A stretch of 41,775 nucleotides of DNA from Chara braunii (Eukaryota; Streptophyta; Charophyceae; Charales; Characeae), in NCBI GenBank assembly GCA_003427395.1, contig BFEA01000402.1, forward strand, positions 876,344-918,118, given 5' to 3'. The notes below the pieces were generated by a model that did not search any database, was not told the origin of the DNA, and worked only from the letters and a program-made list of their open reading frames with translations. Shown one piece after another: positions 21,856 to 31,283 of the stretch (positions are counted from its first letter, which is position 1; each line of letters opens with the position of its first letter). The translations under genes were made by a program, and so were the position numbers.

Positions 21856-22117
21856 CTAGGCTACCAGAGTGGCCCGGGGTCACTTGCCCGGCGGGGCCAA
21901 AATAATTAAAAAAAAAAAAAAAAAAGTTTTTAATTTTATTTTTTATTTCAAATTTGGTGAAGAATTTCGATGTGACCCTGAGGCAAAAGTTGTTCAGTTT
22001 ATTTTTCTGTTATAGTTTTGGATTTTTTTTTTTTTTTTTTTTTTTTTTGCTGGGACATTACCTGATCCTTGCACGGGCTGGACACCCGGGACCCGGGCGG
22101 CCCGGCTGGTAGCCTAG
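21856..22117. mobile_element. hAT-like MITE, copy 1
   Basis: 262 bp with terminal inverted repeat CTAGGCTACCAG/CTGGTAGCCTAG continuing into GC-rich subtermini (GGCCCGG and CCCGGGCGGCCCGG). It is flanked by a perfect 8-bp direct repeat AAAAAATA (21848-21855 and 22118-22125). An 8-bp duplication is typical of hAT transposition. The interior is A/T-rich and non-coding, and shares ATTTCGATGTGACCCTGAGG with copy 2. Movement would need a transposase supplied from elsewhere. Confidence 0.85.
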
Positions 22118-22125
22118 AAAAAATA

Positions 22126-22443
22126 TATATATATTTTTTTCGGTTTTTAATTTTTAACTCATGATTGGCTACGAATTTGAACATGACGCCAAGGCAAAAG
22201 TTGTTTGTATTATTATTTTACATAACATATATGTTTGTCAGAGTTTTCTGAGAAACTTTTTTTTTTTTTTAATATTTTTTATGTTCGTGTTCGGAGGGTT
22301 TTGGGCGCTTGTTCGCGTTCGCCTCCGAACACAAACACGGTGCTACATAGGTCTGAATAAACTTTTGGCAGGCGTCAATCTCATCAAGTCTCTCAATTCA
22401 TCGAAAAAGTCGAATAGCGTGTGACATTGAAAAATATGAGCAA
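22126..22443. other. AT-rich flank of the MITE
   Basis: Contains (TA)n, T-runs and a segment near 22163-22205 (GACGCCAAGGCAAAAGTTGT) that resembles the MITE interior (GACCCTGAGGCAAAAGTTGT). A diverged relative therefore lies next to the inserted copy. Confidence 0.5.
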
Positions 22444-22461
22444 ATACCCTTACAAGGGTAT
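22444..22461. other. Dyad ATACCCTT-AC-AAGGGTAT, third copy
   Basis: A perfect 8-bp inverted repeat extended by GAGCAA/CTGCTC flanks. In inverted orientation it matches the dyads at the ends of the long direct repeats, followed likewise by a GGTTTTCG block (22488-22495). Confidence 0.75.
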
Positions 22462-23489
22462 CTGCTCCGAGATCGGAACTAAATGTGGTTTTCGAAGGGA
22501 AGTTCAATTCAATTTTGAACTTAGATTTTAATATAGTTTCAGATAAAGTTCAACTCCTTTTGAAGGCGATACTTTGGTGTTGCAGACCAAAGTGCAAACA
22601 TAGCGTTATAAAAGTGTGATTGTTGTGTCCTCAACCATAAGACCCCTTTCAGTATTAAGGGCACAGTTTTGAGTGTGTATAGACTTTATGCAGCAATTGA
22701 GCCTTGTATGAAGAACAAATCTTGTGTAGTGAGAACCGACTCAAGACATACTTAGTGGGGGTGATAGAAAGCAATCTATCATGAGGCGAAAATCAACGCA
22801 GTGATCTGAATGCAACCTATCTGAGATAGTTTTCCCTACAAAGATAAATCACGACAAACAAATCAATTATTTCATTGTAACAGGTTCTTGATCATTTGTT
22901 TTATCTCTGTAACTTAGTTTTATCTCAGCAAGTCAAACTCAAGTTCATGAAAATATCAGATCGGTTTTTCTGTGAATTTCTCAATAAAGTTCAACTCGGT
23001 TCAGCAGTGAATCCTCGGCAAAAAATTCATATAAATTTTCAACAAGTTTTCAACATACAGTTCAAAGTCAGCGTATCATTTTCATTTAGTTTTAGCAGAG
23101 CTCAATCCATACTCAGTGTAATTGGTTCAGTCTCAGTAATTTCAGTTAGATTCGGTGAACTTGATTCGATGTTGACAAGTTCAGTTCAATCTCAAAATTC
23201 AAATCTAATTGACGTTTTAAAAAAAAGAGTTTCAGATCAGATCTCAGCTTAGCTTAGTTTTCTGTCCAATATTCAGCGTGGTTTAAAGAAAATATCAAAT
23301 TTCATTCCATATTAGGTTTAAGTGCGTTCTCAGGGTAATCGCAGTATTCTCCGCTTAAGGTCATGTTCAGTATTCATAACAAGTCTCAGAAAAAACACCG
23401 ACTTTCTACAGTGATTGAGGTGTCCTTCTCATGAATCTCATCAAATTGAGACGCGGTATGCAGTAATAAGGGAGTTATACTCAACGTAT
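22462..23489. other. AT-rich non-coding stretch rich in TTCAG words
   Basis: No gene is supported. AGTTCAA/TTCAGT words are frequent and grade into the 40-bp array that follows. The ORF at 22896-23252 has biased composition and no motif. Confidence 0.45.
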
Positions 23490-23760
23490 TCAGTTCAGTT
23501 CAAGTGCTCAGATCCGTTTCGGTAAGTTCACTGCAAATTTAAAAAACTCGCATCCATTTCAGTAAGTTCAATGCAGATTTAAAGAACTCAGATCGGTTTC
23601 AGTAAGTTCACTGCAGATTCAGAGCACTCAGATAAATTTTCAGTACGTTCAGTTCAGCCTCGGTGAATTCAATTTCATCTCCGTAAGCTCAGTTCAGCCT
23701 CGGTGAATTCAACTCCATCTTAATAAGTTCAGTTCAACTTTGATTTCCAATCTAAGTGCA
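23490..23760. repeat. 40-bp tandem array I
   Basis: About six diverged units. Units near 23507-23640 share TTTCAGTAAGTTCACTGCAG and ACTCAGAT. Units at 23651 and 23691 share AGTTCAGCCTCGGTGAATTC exactly 40 bp apart. Confidence 0.8.
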
Positions 23761-23911
23761 ACTTTCAGGGAAAGCGTCAATTTAGTTCTTATTCTGGTCT
23801 AAGTAAGTCTGATCCTATTGAGTTCGATTTTCAAGTGAATCAAGATTCGATGAACTCAATTGATAATCTCATTTTACTTTCAGCAGGTTTCATTTTCAGA
23901 GGACATAACGT

Positions 23912-24401
23912 TGATCATAGCAGACAGTTCCGATGACAGCAGCGGTAGTGTTAGCCATAGCGGGAGGTCGCGGTGGTAGCGGTAATAAAGTTGGTCACAT
24001 CGGGCAATTCCAGTGATACCAGCTACAATGTTGGCCACAGTGGGGTCTCGGTGGTAGCAACGGGGACATTGGTCACAACGGACCATTCCGGTGACAACGG
24101 CAGTAGTGCTGGCCATAGTAGGAGGTCCCGGTGGTATCAGCGACGACGCTGGTCACAACGGGTAGTCCTGATGACAACAGCGAAGTGTTGGCCATAGTGG
24201 GGGATGATTCCCGTGACAGCAGCAGTGGTGCTGGCCATAGTAGGAGGTCCCGGTCCCGGTGGTAGCAGCGATGACGCTGGTTCAAACGGGTAGTCTTGGT
24301 GACAGCGACGAAGTGTTGACTTAGCGGAGGGTCTCTGTGATAGTAGCATTAATGCTGATTATAGCGGGTTCTCCTGGTCATAACAACAACAATTTATGGC
24401 A
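23912..24401. repeat. 40-bp minisatellite array II with alternating unit types
   Basis: About twelve units of 38-46 bp. Units starting GCCATAG or GCCACAG alternate with units starting GTCACAA or GTCACATC, giving a partial ~80-bp higher-order period. Units end in (G/A)(G/C)TGTTG or GACGCTG. ORFs in several frames on both strands are translations of the repeat. Array I has the same period and lies 150 bp upstream. Confidence 0.85.
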
Positions 24402-25184
24402 CAACAAGTACGTTTGGTGACATTTCGAACGATAAGTGAGCAGTTTTAAAATCAGCAAGTATTCGAGTATAATAAACTTAAGGGGAGACTTTGTTGAGCA
24501 GGACAAATATCAAACTCAAGACTTGAGTACAATCATCAGATATAGGCCACAACATACCTCCTCACAAGTACAGATCAACACTATGCGGAATCGCTCAAGG
24601 ATCACTAGACAACATACTAACCATTGTCTGATCGCTGAGTATGATATGATCTTCGAGGGGAGAGAGAGAGTTGACTACAGAGACAATGGTTCTATGTTCT
24701 ATCTGTTCATTTTGTGACTTTGATGCGATGAACAACTCTCCTCTTCTCTCACATGAGCTTGTTGATATTGTCTTGTCAAGTTGGTCAGTGTCATGCCTTT
24801 TGATCTCTTTCAGTTCTTGTCTGCTCATGTCATAACTCTCTATCCTAAATGGCATTATGATGTGCATGCATACTATTTGATTATTCAATTATTGCATGAT
24901 TGAATTTGTAATTCCGAATCATACCAAAGATTCCTAATATCGAGCGACGGACGTAGACCGTAATTGAAGGGTATCGCTCAAAGTCGAACGCATACAACAG
25001 GAAGGATTTGCATTAGTTATTCATTTATTTATTGCAAAATTCATTAAATTCTTATGTGACAGTTTGTTGTCCTTCTGATCGCCAAAAGTGGTTTGATTGA
25101 AAAAAGTGCGAGAGCGGCACCATTTTTTTTCTTCCAACGGTTTTTGGGGGCGAGCAGAGGGGGTCGGGGGGCCTGGCAAGGGGG
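24402..25184. other. Non-coding stretch
   Basis: No gene or repeat is recognised apart from a short GA tract near 24659-24669. Confidence 0.4.
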
Positions 25185-25257
25185 TCGTACGGCCAGGCGC
25201 CCCGAGCGCCCTTCCGGGCAACCTAGGGTAACCCGGGCTTCCGGGCTGGAAAGCTAG
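25185..25257 (-). mobile_element. Fragment of the hAT-like MITE family
   Basis: The blocks GGGTAACCCGGG and CCGGGCTGGAAAGCTAG parallel the GC-rich terminus of copy 2 read in inverse (GGGTGAACCGGGCGGCC...CTGGTAGCCTAG). The other terminus is not found. Confidence 0.5.
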
Positions 25258-25273
25258 ACTGGACAAAAAAAAA

Positions 25274-25342
25274 GTGAAGAGGGTTTGAACCGTTGGCTCC
25301 ATTGGTGTAAATAAGGCACTCTACCAACTGAGTTAATAACTT
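25274..25342 (-). pseudogene. tRNA-like sequence (Val-UAC-like loop), degenerate
   Basis: Minus strand, 69 nt. Box A-like TAACTCAGTTGG differs by one base from the canonical form. D-arm ACTC/GAGT is present, the anticodon loop TTTACAC would give UAC (Val), and box B GGTTCAAACCC is good. T9 follows directly (25273-25265). The acceptor strands do not pair and the anticodon stem is poor, so this is a tRNA pseudogene or SINE head. Related D-arm-like stretches (CTCTACCAAC, TTCTACAGAC) begin the next units of the adjoining tandem repeat. Confidence 0.5.
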
Positions 25343-25469
25343 AAATTCAAATTTAACTTATTTAAGTTAATTACCCATTTGCATTTGTACTCATTGTCAA
25401 TTCACAGTGCTGTGAGTATTTTTGAAACATTGGTGATGTGAAGAGAACTAGGAGAAATCGCCATTACGG

Positions 25470-26339
25470 TCTTCCTCCAAACATAACGCATATATGTTGT
25501 AAACGAATACAACGTATAGCGTGTGTTCTATTCGAATACAACGCATATGCAATATTGAATTCGTGAAAACCTAACAAAACGATAAAACCTCACATTTTTT
25601 ATAGAATGAAAAAGTAAAAGGCAAACTGTTATTTTTGATACAAAAGAACATTTTTAACTGTTTTTTGATAAAAAAAGGTAAAAAACTAGGTGAAAAGTCA
25701 AGCGTTTCTCAAAATGTGCGAGAAAACTCTTTATTGCAAAATCCTCTTATATGACTATAAGTCATTCTCAATAGATTGGCAAGAAACAGAGCTGAAACAG
25801 GAGGATTATTAAGGACTACAAGGCAAACTTGAAAGATGTAAGAAAAATGGATTTTTTTGAACACTCATTTATAGAACTGTAAGTCATTTTTAGCAGTTAG
25901 GTAAAAACCAAAATCTAAGAAAATGCCAAAAACTAATTTATAGGACTATAAATCAAATTGGAAGTTAACAGTAAAACCCTAATAAAAAAATATATGTTAT
26001 TTAAAATAAAAGAACAAACAACTTTTATCTGGGAGACATCTTCAATTTTTTAGCCAAACACGAGTTTAAAATAAAAAACAACGGGGGAAAAAATCAAAAC
26101 AAACAGTAAAAAATAATATGTTTGTCCATGTATGGGAGAATATGTTTACGAACATGTTTGCTCATTTGAAAAAACCCCAAATACGTTCATCGTGCTACAT
26201 ATCTTATAGAATTATAAACATGATTTTCAGAGATAACAAAAATTTGGGATATTTCGGTTATTGAACATACGCTCCTTCACTAGGTAGTGATTGTATTTGG
26301 AAAAACCTGTTTTTCGCTTCGCTACTTCCAGTGGTTCTG

Positions 26340-26402
<63 letters not shown>

Positions 26403-26736
26403 CTGTTACCGCCGCGAAGCGGCGGCCTATTTAATTTCATTTGGTGATCACGGGGGGCACGCAACCCATATTTTTTTTTTTGCGGTTGTTTTACTTCACG
26501 TAGAATTTTGTTACTCGAGGAGGCTTGAAAAACGTACTATCATAATCTTGAATACATTTCGTGCAAACCTAACAATTCGTTTTGTAAGGTTTTCACGAAT
26601 CCTATTTTATGCCCTTTATTTGAATAGCCCTAATTTTCGAACGCAACTCATATGCGTTCTACTCGGTGTCTGTTTATTTTTTTTAAGTTTTTTAAAAACT
26701 TGAATACAACACATATGCGTTATGTTCGGGGGAAGA
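25470..26736. mobile_element. 1.27-kb non-autonomous TIR element
   Basis: Termini TCTTCCTCCAAACATAACGC (25470) and the inverse of TCTTCCCCCGAACATAACGC (ending 26736) match for 28 bp with three mismatches. Subterminal inverted similarity extends to about 25590 and 26570 through ATTCGTGAAAACC and ACAAAACGA. The interior is AT-rich, has repeated TATAG-ACTATAAGTCATT-like blocks and a (TA)n tract, and encodes no transposase. It splits a tandem repeat unit whose neighbours show the uninterrupted sequence, confirming insertion. No exact target duplication was identified. Confidence 0.8.
26343..26400. repeat. (TA)n microsatellite
   Basis: About 29 TA units inside the 1.27-kb TIR element. The repetitive Ile-Tyr ORF here is not a gene. 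Confidence 0.97.
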
Positions 26737-27240
26737 TGTAAGTACAAGAGGATTGGAAAGAGTCCACCTATGGTAAACCGGTTGTCATGGTAGTTGAATT
26801 GTTGGGTAGCTATGCTGCTATGGGAAAACGACTGAAAACGAGGCATTCTACAGACAGAGTTAATTACCCATTTGTACTCATTGTCAATCCAAAACGTCGT
26901 CGGTTCGTATGTACCGTTGGTGATTTAAAAAGAACTAGGAGAAGTCATCATTGGTAGAGGAGGACCGGGATGAGTCAACCTATGGTGGACCGGTTGTCAT
27001 GCCAATGAAATTGTTGGGTAACTATGGGTGAGCCGCTGGAGGCTCTCTACCAACAAAGTTTATTACCGATTTGCACTCATTGTCAATACAAAGCGTCGTC
27101 CGTTGGTAATTTGAAGAGGACTGGACAGAGTCAAGAGGACTGGGATGCGTCAACCTATGGTGGATTGGTTGCCATGTCATTGGAATTGTCGGGTAGCTAT
27201 GTTGTTATGGGCGAGCCGCTGAAAGCATATAAGCGAGAAA

Positions 27241-27614
27241 CCCTTTTTGAAAAAAATTATCATACAAAGTGAAAGACCATCACTTGAATAGGCGAGGAGT
27301 AAATTTAAAGCACCGTCACAGTGAGGCGTGAAGCATACTCGTATTGACAAAAGCAATAATTAAAGTCTACGACTATATGGAAAGAAAAATCTTCATAATA
27401 TAGGCCCCTGTCATTTCCATTACCTTTCAGCCTGTGGCCATATTCCCCAGGCGGAGTAGTCAATGCATTAGCCAGGATCCTCGACGGATCGGCTCCCACC
27501 AAAAGACTCCTTTGGTGTAGACAAGGACCTCTCTGTAATAATTACTTGAATGTATTATTCCCACTCTAAAACGCCTCTTTTTTCTAATCATAAACAAAAC
27601 CAATAGTTAAACAG
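27241..27614. other. Non-coding stretch
   Basis: No gene, repeat or RNA is recognised. Confidence 0.4.
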
Positions 27615-27752
27615 TCAGTGGGTTTCCCACCCATTATTTCAGAGTCGCAGTGGCCAACGCTGCCATAACACTCAGGAAGTGTCGGGGCACTGTTTCGCGT
27701 CACATCCATCCAGACAAAATGGGCGTCAAAACGGGTCGCATGCACTGCCATG
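27615..27752. mobile_element. Half copy of the 3892-4183 foldback element
   Basis: Follows the left arm of the other copy in order: GGTTTCCCA, AGAGTCGCAG, ACTCAGGAA, GGGGCACTGTTTCGCGTC, CATCCATCCAGAC, and ACGGGTCGCATGC. The second arm is missing. Confidence 0.65.
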
Positions 27753-28706
27753 CAGCATACAGTCCTCAACGTTGAAAATGGCAGGGAAAGGTTATGATGA
27801 TTTAAACTGTAACAGTGTAAAGTAAAAAAAGTTAAATAAACGTTAATACAGTCAATAAAATGATCATCATTGTGAAGGCTCTCATCCATCCCATGGGGTC
27901 TCATCCTTGCAACCATACTCCATAGGTTGAGTTTCTACTGCGACAACTTATATGAATGAACCTAAAAAACCACCACACATACACTAAGGACAATACTCAT
28001 TGTCTATGACATGAATTCTGAATATCAATCAATATGCGGAAATGTCATTCTTGGATACTCTTTATAAAAGTTAACCTAGGTCTCATATGACGGTGCCATG
28101 CGTGACCAGAACCGTGTGCGTCAGGGGCGGTGTTCTGTACAGGAGGCAGTTTTGCATCGCGTGCAATCTTTGAATCATGGGCGGTGTTTTGTTTTATAGC
28201 TCTTAGCTGGCGTGCGCTAGCCGTCTTATCGTTTTCAGTTTGCGGCTCAAATATTTCCGCAAGCGGGTCTACTTGGTCGCTTCGCCGGGGGCCAGATGTT
28301 TCAATACAAGTACACAGTTGGATTAGGGCATACTCGTACTAGGCTTTTTCTTAGAAAACTCTGTGCATGATTTCTATCAGATTCGTCCTCGTATGGTCGT
28401 AAGTTCCCGTAATAGCTATCAGATGCATTTTCAAAAGTGCCCAAGTCTGAATTTGCTTATTGTGAGTAATATGCCCTTATGCAAGGGCGCGCCTCCAAGT
28501 CTGTTGTCTTCTGGTGTGCTGCGCCGGATGTTTCAATCGAGTACATATCGAGCCTAGGGCACACTCCAATCAGCAATTTGGGCCTCGCCACACCACAATC
28601 CAAACGGAAAGAGAACGCCTGCATCTGCCAAAGGAAGTGGTAAGGTGCATCCATTGTGTGCCTGAGCAGGTCATGATCTCCAGTGTAGTCTCAGAGACAT
28701 CGTTTG

Positions 28707-28709
<3 letters not shown>
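27753..28709. other. Non-coding stretch with a partial duplication
   Basis: GATGTTTCAATAC..AGTACA..TTAGGGCATACTC (about 28294-28336) recurs diverged as GATGTTTCAATCGAGTACAT..CTAGGGCACACTC (about 28528-28567). No gene is supported. Confidence 0.5.

Positions 28710-28747
<38 letters not shown>
28710..28747. repeat. Poly-T run (T38)
   Basis: Probably the tail of a minus-strand retroposon. The A-run at 28760 follows closely. Confidence 0.9.
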
Positions 28748-28748
<1 letters not shown>

Positions 28749-28835
28749 TGGGTCGCAAAAAAAAGGAAAGCTCACAGGATTCAAGAGTTCTGGTGTGTGT
28801 ATCAACCGTTGTGGACATACTTAGGGTCAAATCCC

Positions 28836-28977
28836 ACAGACAACGAGGATTGGAATAAGTGTCTGAATCTGGATGTGTTCCACGCAGAAATGCAGAAAAG
28901 TATGTCAATCATAATTTTTCGCACTTGTCCACAAACACGTTCGCATTCAGACACTTGTTTCAATCCTCTTTGCTTGT
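28836..28977. repeat. Inverted repeat with ~40-bp arms
   Basis: The left arm (28836-28882) contains GAGGATTGGAATAAGTGTC. The right arm (28929-28977) carries its inverse, GACACTTGTTTCAATCCTC. The spacer is about 46 bp. It may be a foldback remnant. Confidence 0.65.
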
Positions 28978-29009
28978 GGTATCTGGCCCGTACACTGTGA
29001 CTTTTCCTC

Positions 29010-29120
29010 CGTACGTATCGGGATTTTTCTCGATGTATCTGACCGTACGTATTGGGACTTTCCTCGATGCATCTGACCGTATGTATTGGGATTTTCCTCG
29101 ATGTATCTGACGGTACTTAC
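29010..29120. repeat. 34-bp tandem repeat
   Basis: Units start at 29010, 29044 and 29078 with a partial fourth at 29112. Each contains CGTA(C/T)GTAT(C/T)GGGA and CTCGATG(T/C)ATCTGAC. Confidence 0.85.
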
Positions 29121-29768
29121 GACTACCAGATTCGAAAAATGTCCTCAGCCATGCAAGAATGACATACGGTGCAAGCGCGGAACAGGAAAGGGGGGCTTGC
29201 TTCAAAGGCGACTTGTTCGCCTGCGTCAACGCGCGGCTTGCCTTACACGTCTTTCTCCATAGCTATCCACTCCACCACCGTGCGACGTGGTGGAGAGGAT
29301 ACAGGTGGATCATTACCCTGTGAGGTCCCATTTCCACGGAGGATCCGCCTATATACTCCCCTTCCCCCCAACTCGCCTGGCTAGCCATACCCAGACTTAC
29401 TCAGAACTCACGAGACCTACCGGCGTGGCGTTCAAGAAACGCTCCGCTACAACGACATATGAGTTAAGCGGTGGGGAATTTTTTACGCATTCACCATCAT
29501 GATCCTTCTAATGTGACGTCGTCTCGGCTCAGACGCCTGAGTTTTCCACAGGTCTCCTCTGGTGTGTCCATGCCCTATGCTCGCCCGTCTCCCCCGAGGT
29601 CAGCTTCTTCTTACCTTTTTCCTCCCGGGCCCACCTACTACCTTCTCAGTTTACTAAACCTAGGAAAAAACATGCTTCTATGAGAAACCTAAATTTTCTC
29701 TTATTTAGAAATTCCCGATATCTTTATTTTATTTTCTCTCTCTAATTTTGTCTTCAATTCACTCGCAG
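29121..29768. other. C-rich stretch upstream of a possible exon
   Basis: Coding potential is uncertain. Overlapping plus-strand frames at 29287-29502 and 29471-29683 are Pro/Ser/Thr-rich and could be an upstream exon or 5' UTR of the candidate at 29769, but no start or splice set can be fixed. Confidence 0.35.
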
Positions 29769-29909
29769 GATTGCGTCGAGCACTGACATTACCGAATCTG
29801 CCAAAAGAATGCTCGATCGCTCCATCATTCTAACCCGTCCCGATAGCCGCAGACCATACCTTGCCCACCTCTTCGATACAAATGACACACTATGCGATGT
29901 TTCATCCGC
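29769..29909 (+). CDS. Candidate internal exon, 141 nt
   Basis: A long polypyrimidine tract ends in TTCACTCGCAG (acceptor, exon from 29769). The donor follows as CCGC|GTAAGT (29910-29915). The 141-nt segment is open in one frame, giving SSTDITESAKRMLDRSIILT followed by RPDSRRPYLAHLFDTNDT. The length is a multiple of three, so inclusion would keep the frame. Composition differs from the C-rich flanks. I do not recognise the protein, and no partner exon could be joined with confidence. A chance ORF between splice-like signals remains possible. Confidence 0.35.
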
Positions 29910-30735
29910 GTAAGTCCCTGTAGTAAAAAACTTGCCTTCTTCACTCCTTCCCTTCCTCCACTCACATATGAGGCCGTACCCCCTTCCCTCTGCTCCTCCT
30001 CACAATACAAACTCCCTTCTGCGATCTCCTCCCCCCACTCCCTTACCACCTCCCACGTCAATGACCCGACACACCGTCCCTCCGCTCCCGCCCACACACC
30101 TAGCCTTGATACAATCACCTGCCCACTTGATCCCCGACCCCACCCACAACCTCAAACCCTTCCCATCTTGACCACATCTTCCAACAACGATTTCGTTAAA
30201 ACGGACAATTTATATTTTTTGAACGAAATTGGAATTGTCATTTTCATTGTGATTTTGATGACTTTTGATGTTTTGTTAAGTCAATTTTTGGGAGATACCC
30301 CACTTTTTTTTGTATTTTGTGGTTCTGTTCACCGCAAATTTTACATCGCTTTCTTATAAAATTTGGGGGATGTTACAATTTCATGGTCATTATGTGAAGC
30401 TATAGAGGTCTTTATGATCAGTTTTGTTACTTTTCAAACATATCGATTAACATTTATTAGCTTTGACAATATAAAATCATGAAATTTTCTGGTTTTCTCC
30501 GGCCAATACATTAAGATTAAAGAAACATATTGAGTATCATACCAATAAACACCTATGATTGGCAGTACATATGTGGGTTGTTTCATGATTGCATTGGTTG
30601 GTTTGCTATTCTTACGTTTGTTTACATGTATTTAATACTTATCGAAGTGTTGTGTTGTCCCCGCAAATACCCTCCCCTTTGCTCCCCTGCCCTCCTGCCC
30701 TCCTTCAAAAACATATTAAGCCCCCTGTTTTGTAG
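29910..30735. other. Possible intron or intergenic DNA
   Basis: C-rich, ACC/CCCT-rich up to about 30180, then AT-rich. The ORF at 29892-30359 crosses this composition change and has no motif, so it is not called. Confidence 0.4.
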
Positions 30736-30773
30736 CTGTCTCTTATACACATCTAGATGTGTATAAGAGACAG
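30736..30773. other. Tn5 mosaic-end junction (library adapter artefact)
   Basis: CTGTCTCTTATACACATCT is followed directly by its exact reverse complement, 38 bp in all. This is the 19-bp Tn5 mosaic end twice, head to head, identical to the circularisation junction in tagmentation mate-pair libraries. The flanks repeat each other: CCCCCTGTTTTGT at 30721-30733 and again near 30791-30803. That fits an untrimmed junction read joined into the assembly. It should not be treated as biological sequence. Confidence 0.95.
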
Positions 30774-30958
30774 CTCGAAAACATATCGAGCCCCCTGTTT
30801 TGTCCCGCCCCCCCCAAATGTATTTTTTTATTACCGAATTGCTATGTTTGAAAATAAGAGGTGAACATTGAAAATTCAAATTATGTTCAAGCGACAATGT
30901 TGTTCGTGTTTTTTTTTTAACATTGTATACATAGAGAGGACACCTCGACGTTCCCCTT

Positions 30959-31004
<46 letters not shown>

Positions 31005-31283
31005 TCTCTCCCTCTCTCTCTAAGCTTTCTCTATGAACGTCTACAAAAGTTGGAGACATATGATACATGGTCTACACTAAAAAAAAAAACGAAATCGTTT
31101 GTTGGGAAATGATGGTGAACATGTAGCTACTTGGAGGAAATCCGCCTTGTCAACAAGGAAAAACAACTAAATCGGTCAATGAAAAAAATAAAAACGTCTA
31201 CTCCAACTTCAATGCATGAAAAACTCTCTCACACGTGAAAATTCTACTACCTTGTAAGCAAACGACTCATTAGCAATCTTCTG
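30774..31283. other. Non-coding stretch with (CT)n
   Basis: Pyrimidine repeat (CT)n at about 30962-31020, short A- and T-runs, and no gene. Confidence 0.5.

Larger units (their letters stand above)
25343..27240. repeat. ~200-bp tandem repeat, three units, first one split by a transposon
   Basis: Units share TTTG(T/C)ACTCATTGTCAAT (25384, 26871, 27070), then a TTGGTGAT-like block, AGAACTAGGAGAA or a relative, CAACCTATGGTGGA(C/T)(C/T)GG, TTGTCATG and TTGTTGGGTA(G/A)CTATG. Unit one stops at 25469 and resumes at 26737, bracketing the TIR element. Unit 3 (27070-27240) has an extra CAGAGTCAAGAGGACTGG segment. Confidence 0.75.

Noticed and set aside
23880-24349. Overlapping ORFs read as a repeat protein
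   Set aside because: They translate a 40-bp minisatellite whose period is not a multiple of three; frames shift between units.
23490-24401. CRISPR-like array
   Set aside because: Units are contiguous and diverged with no constant repeat plus unique spacers, and the context is eukaryotic.
29010-29120. CRISPR-like array of 34-bp units
   Set aside because: Whole units repeat without spacers; it is a simple tandem repeat.
30736-30773. A real Tn5-type transposon end or natural palindrome
   Set aside because: It is exactly two engineered 19-bp mosaic ends back to back with no transposon between; a library adapter explains it fully.
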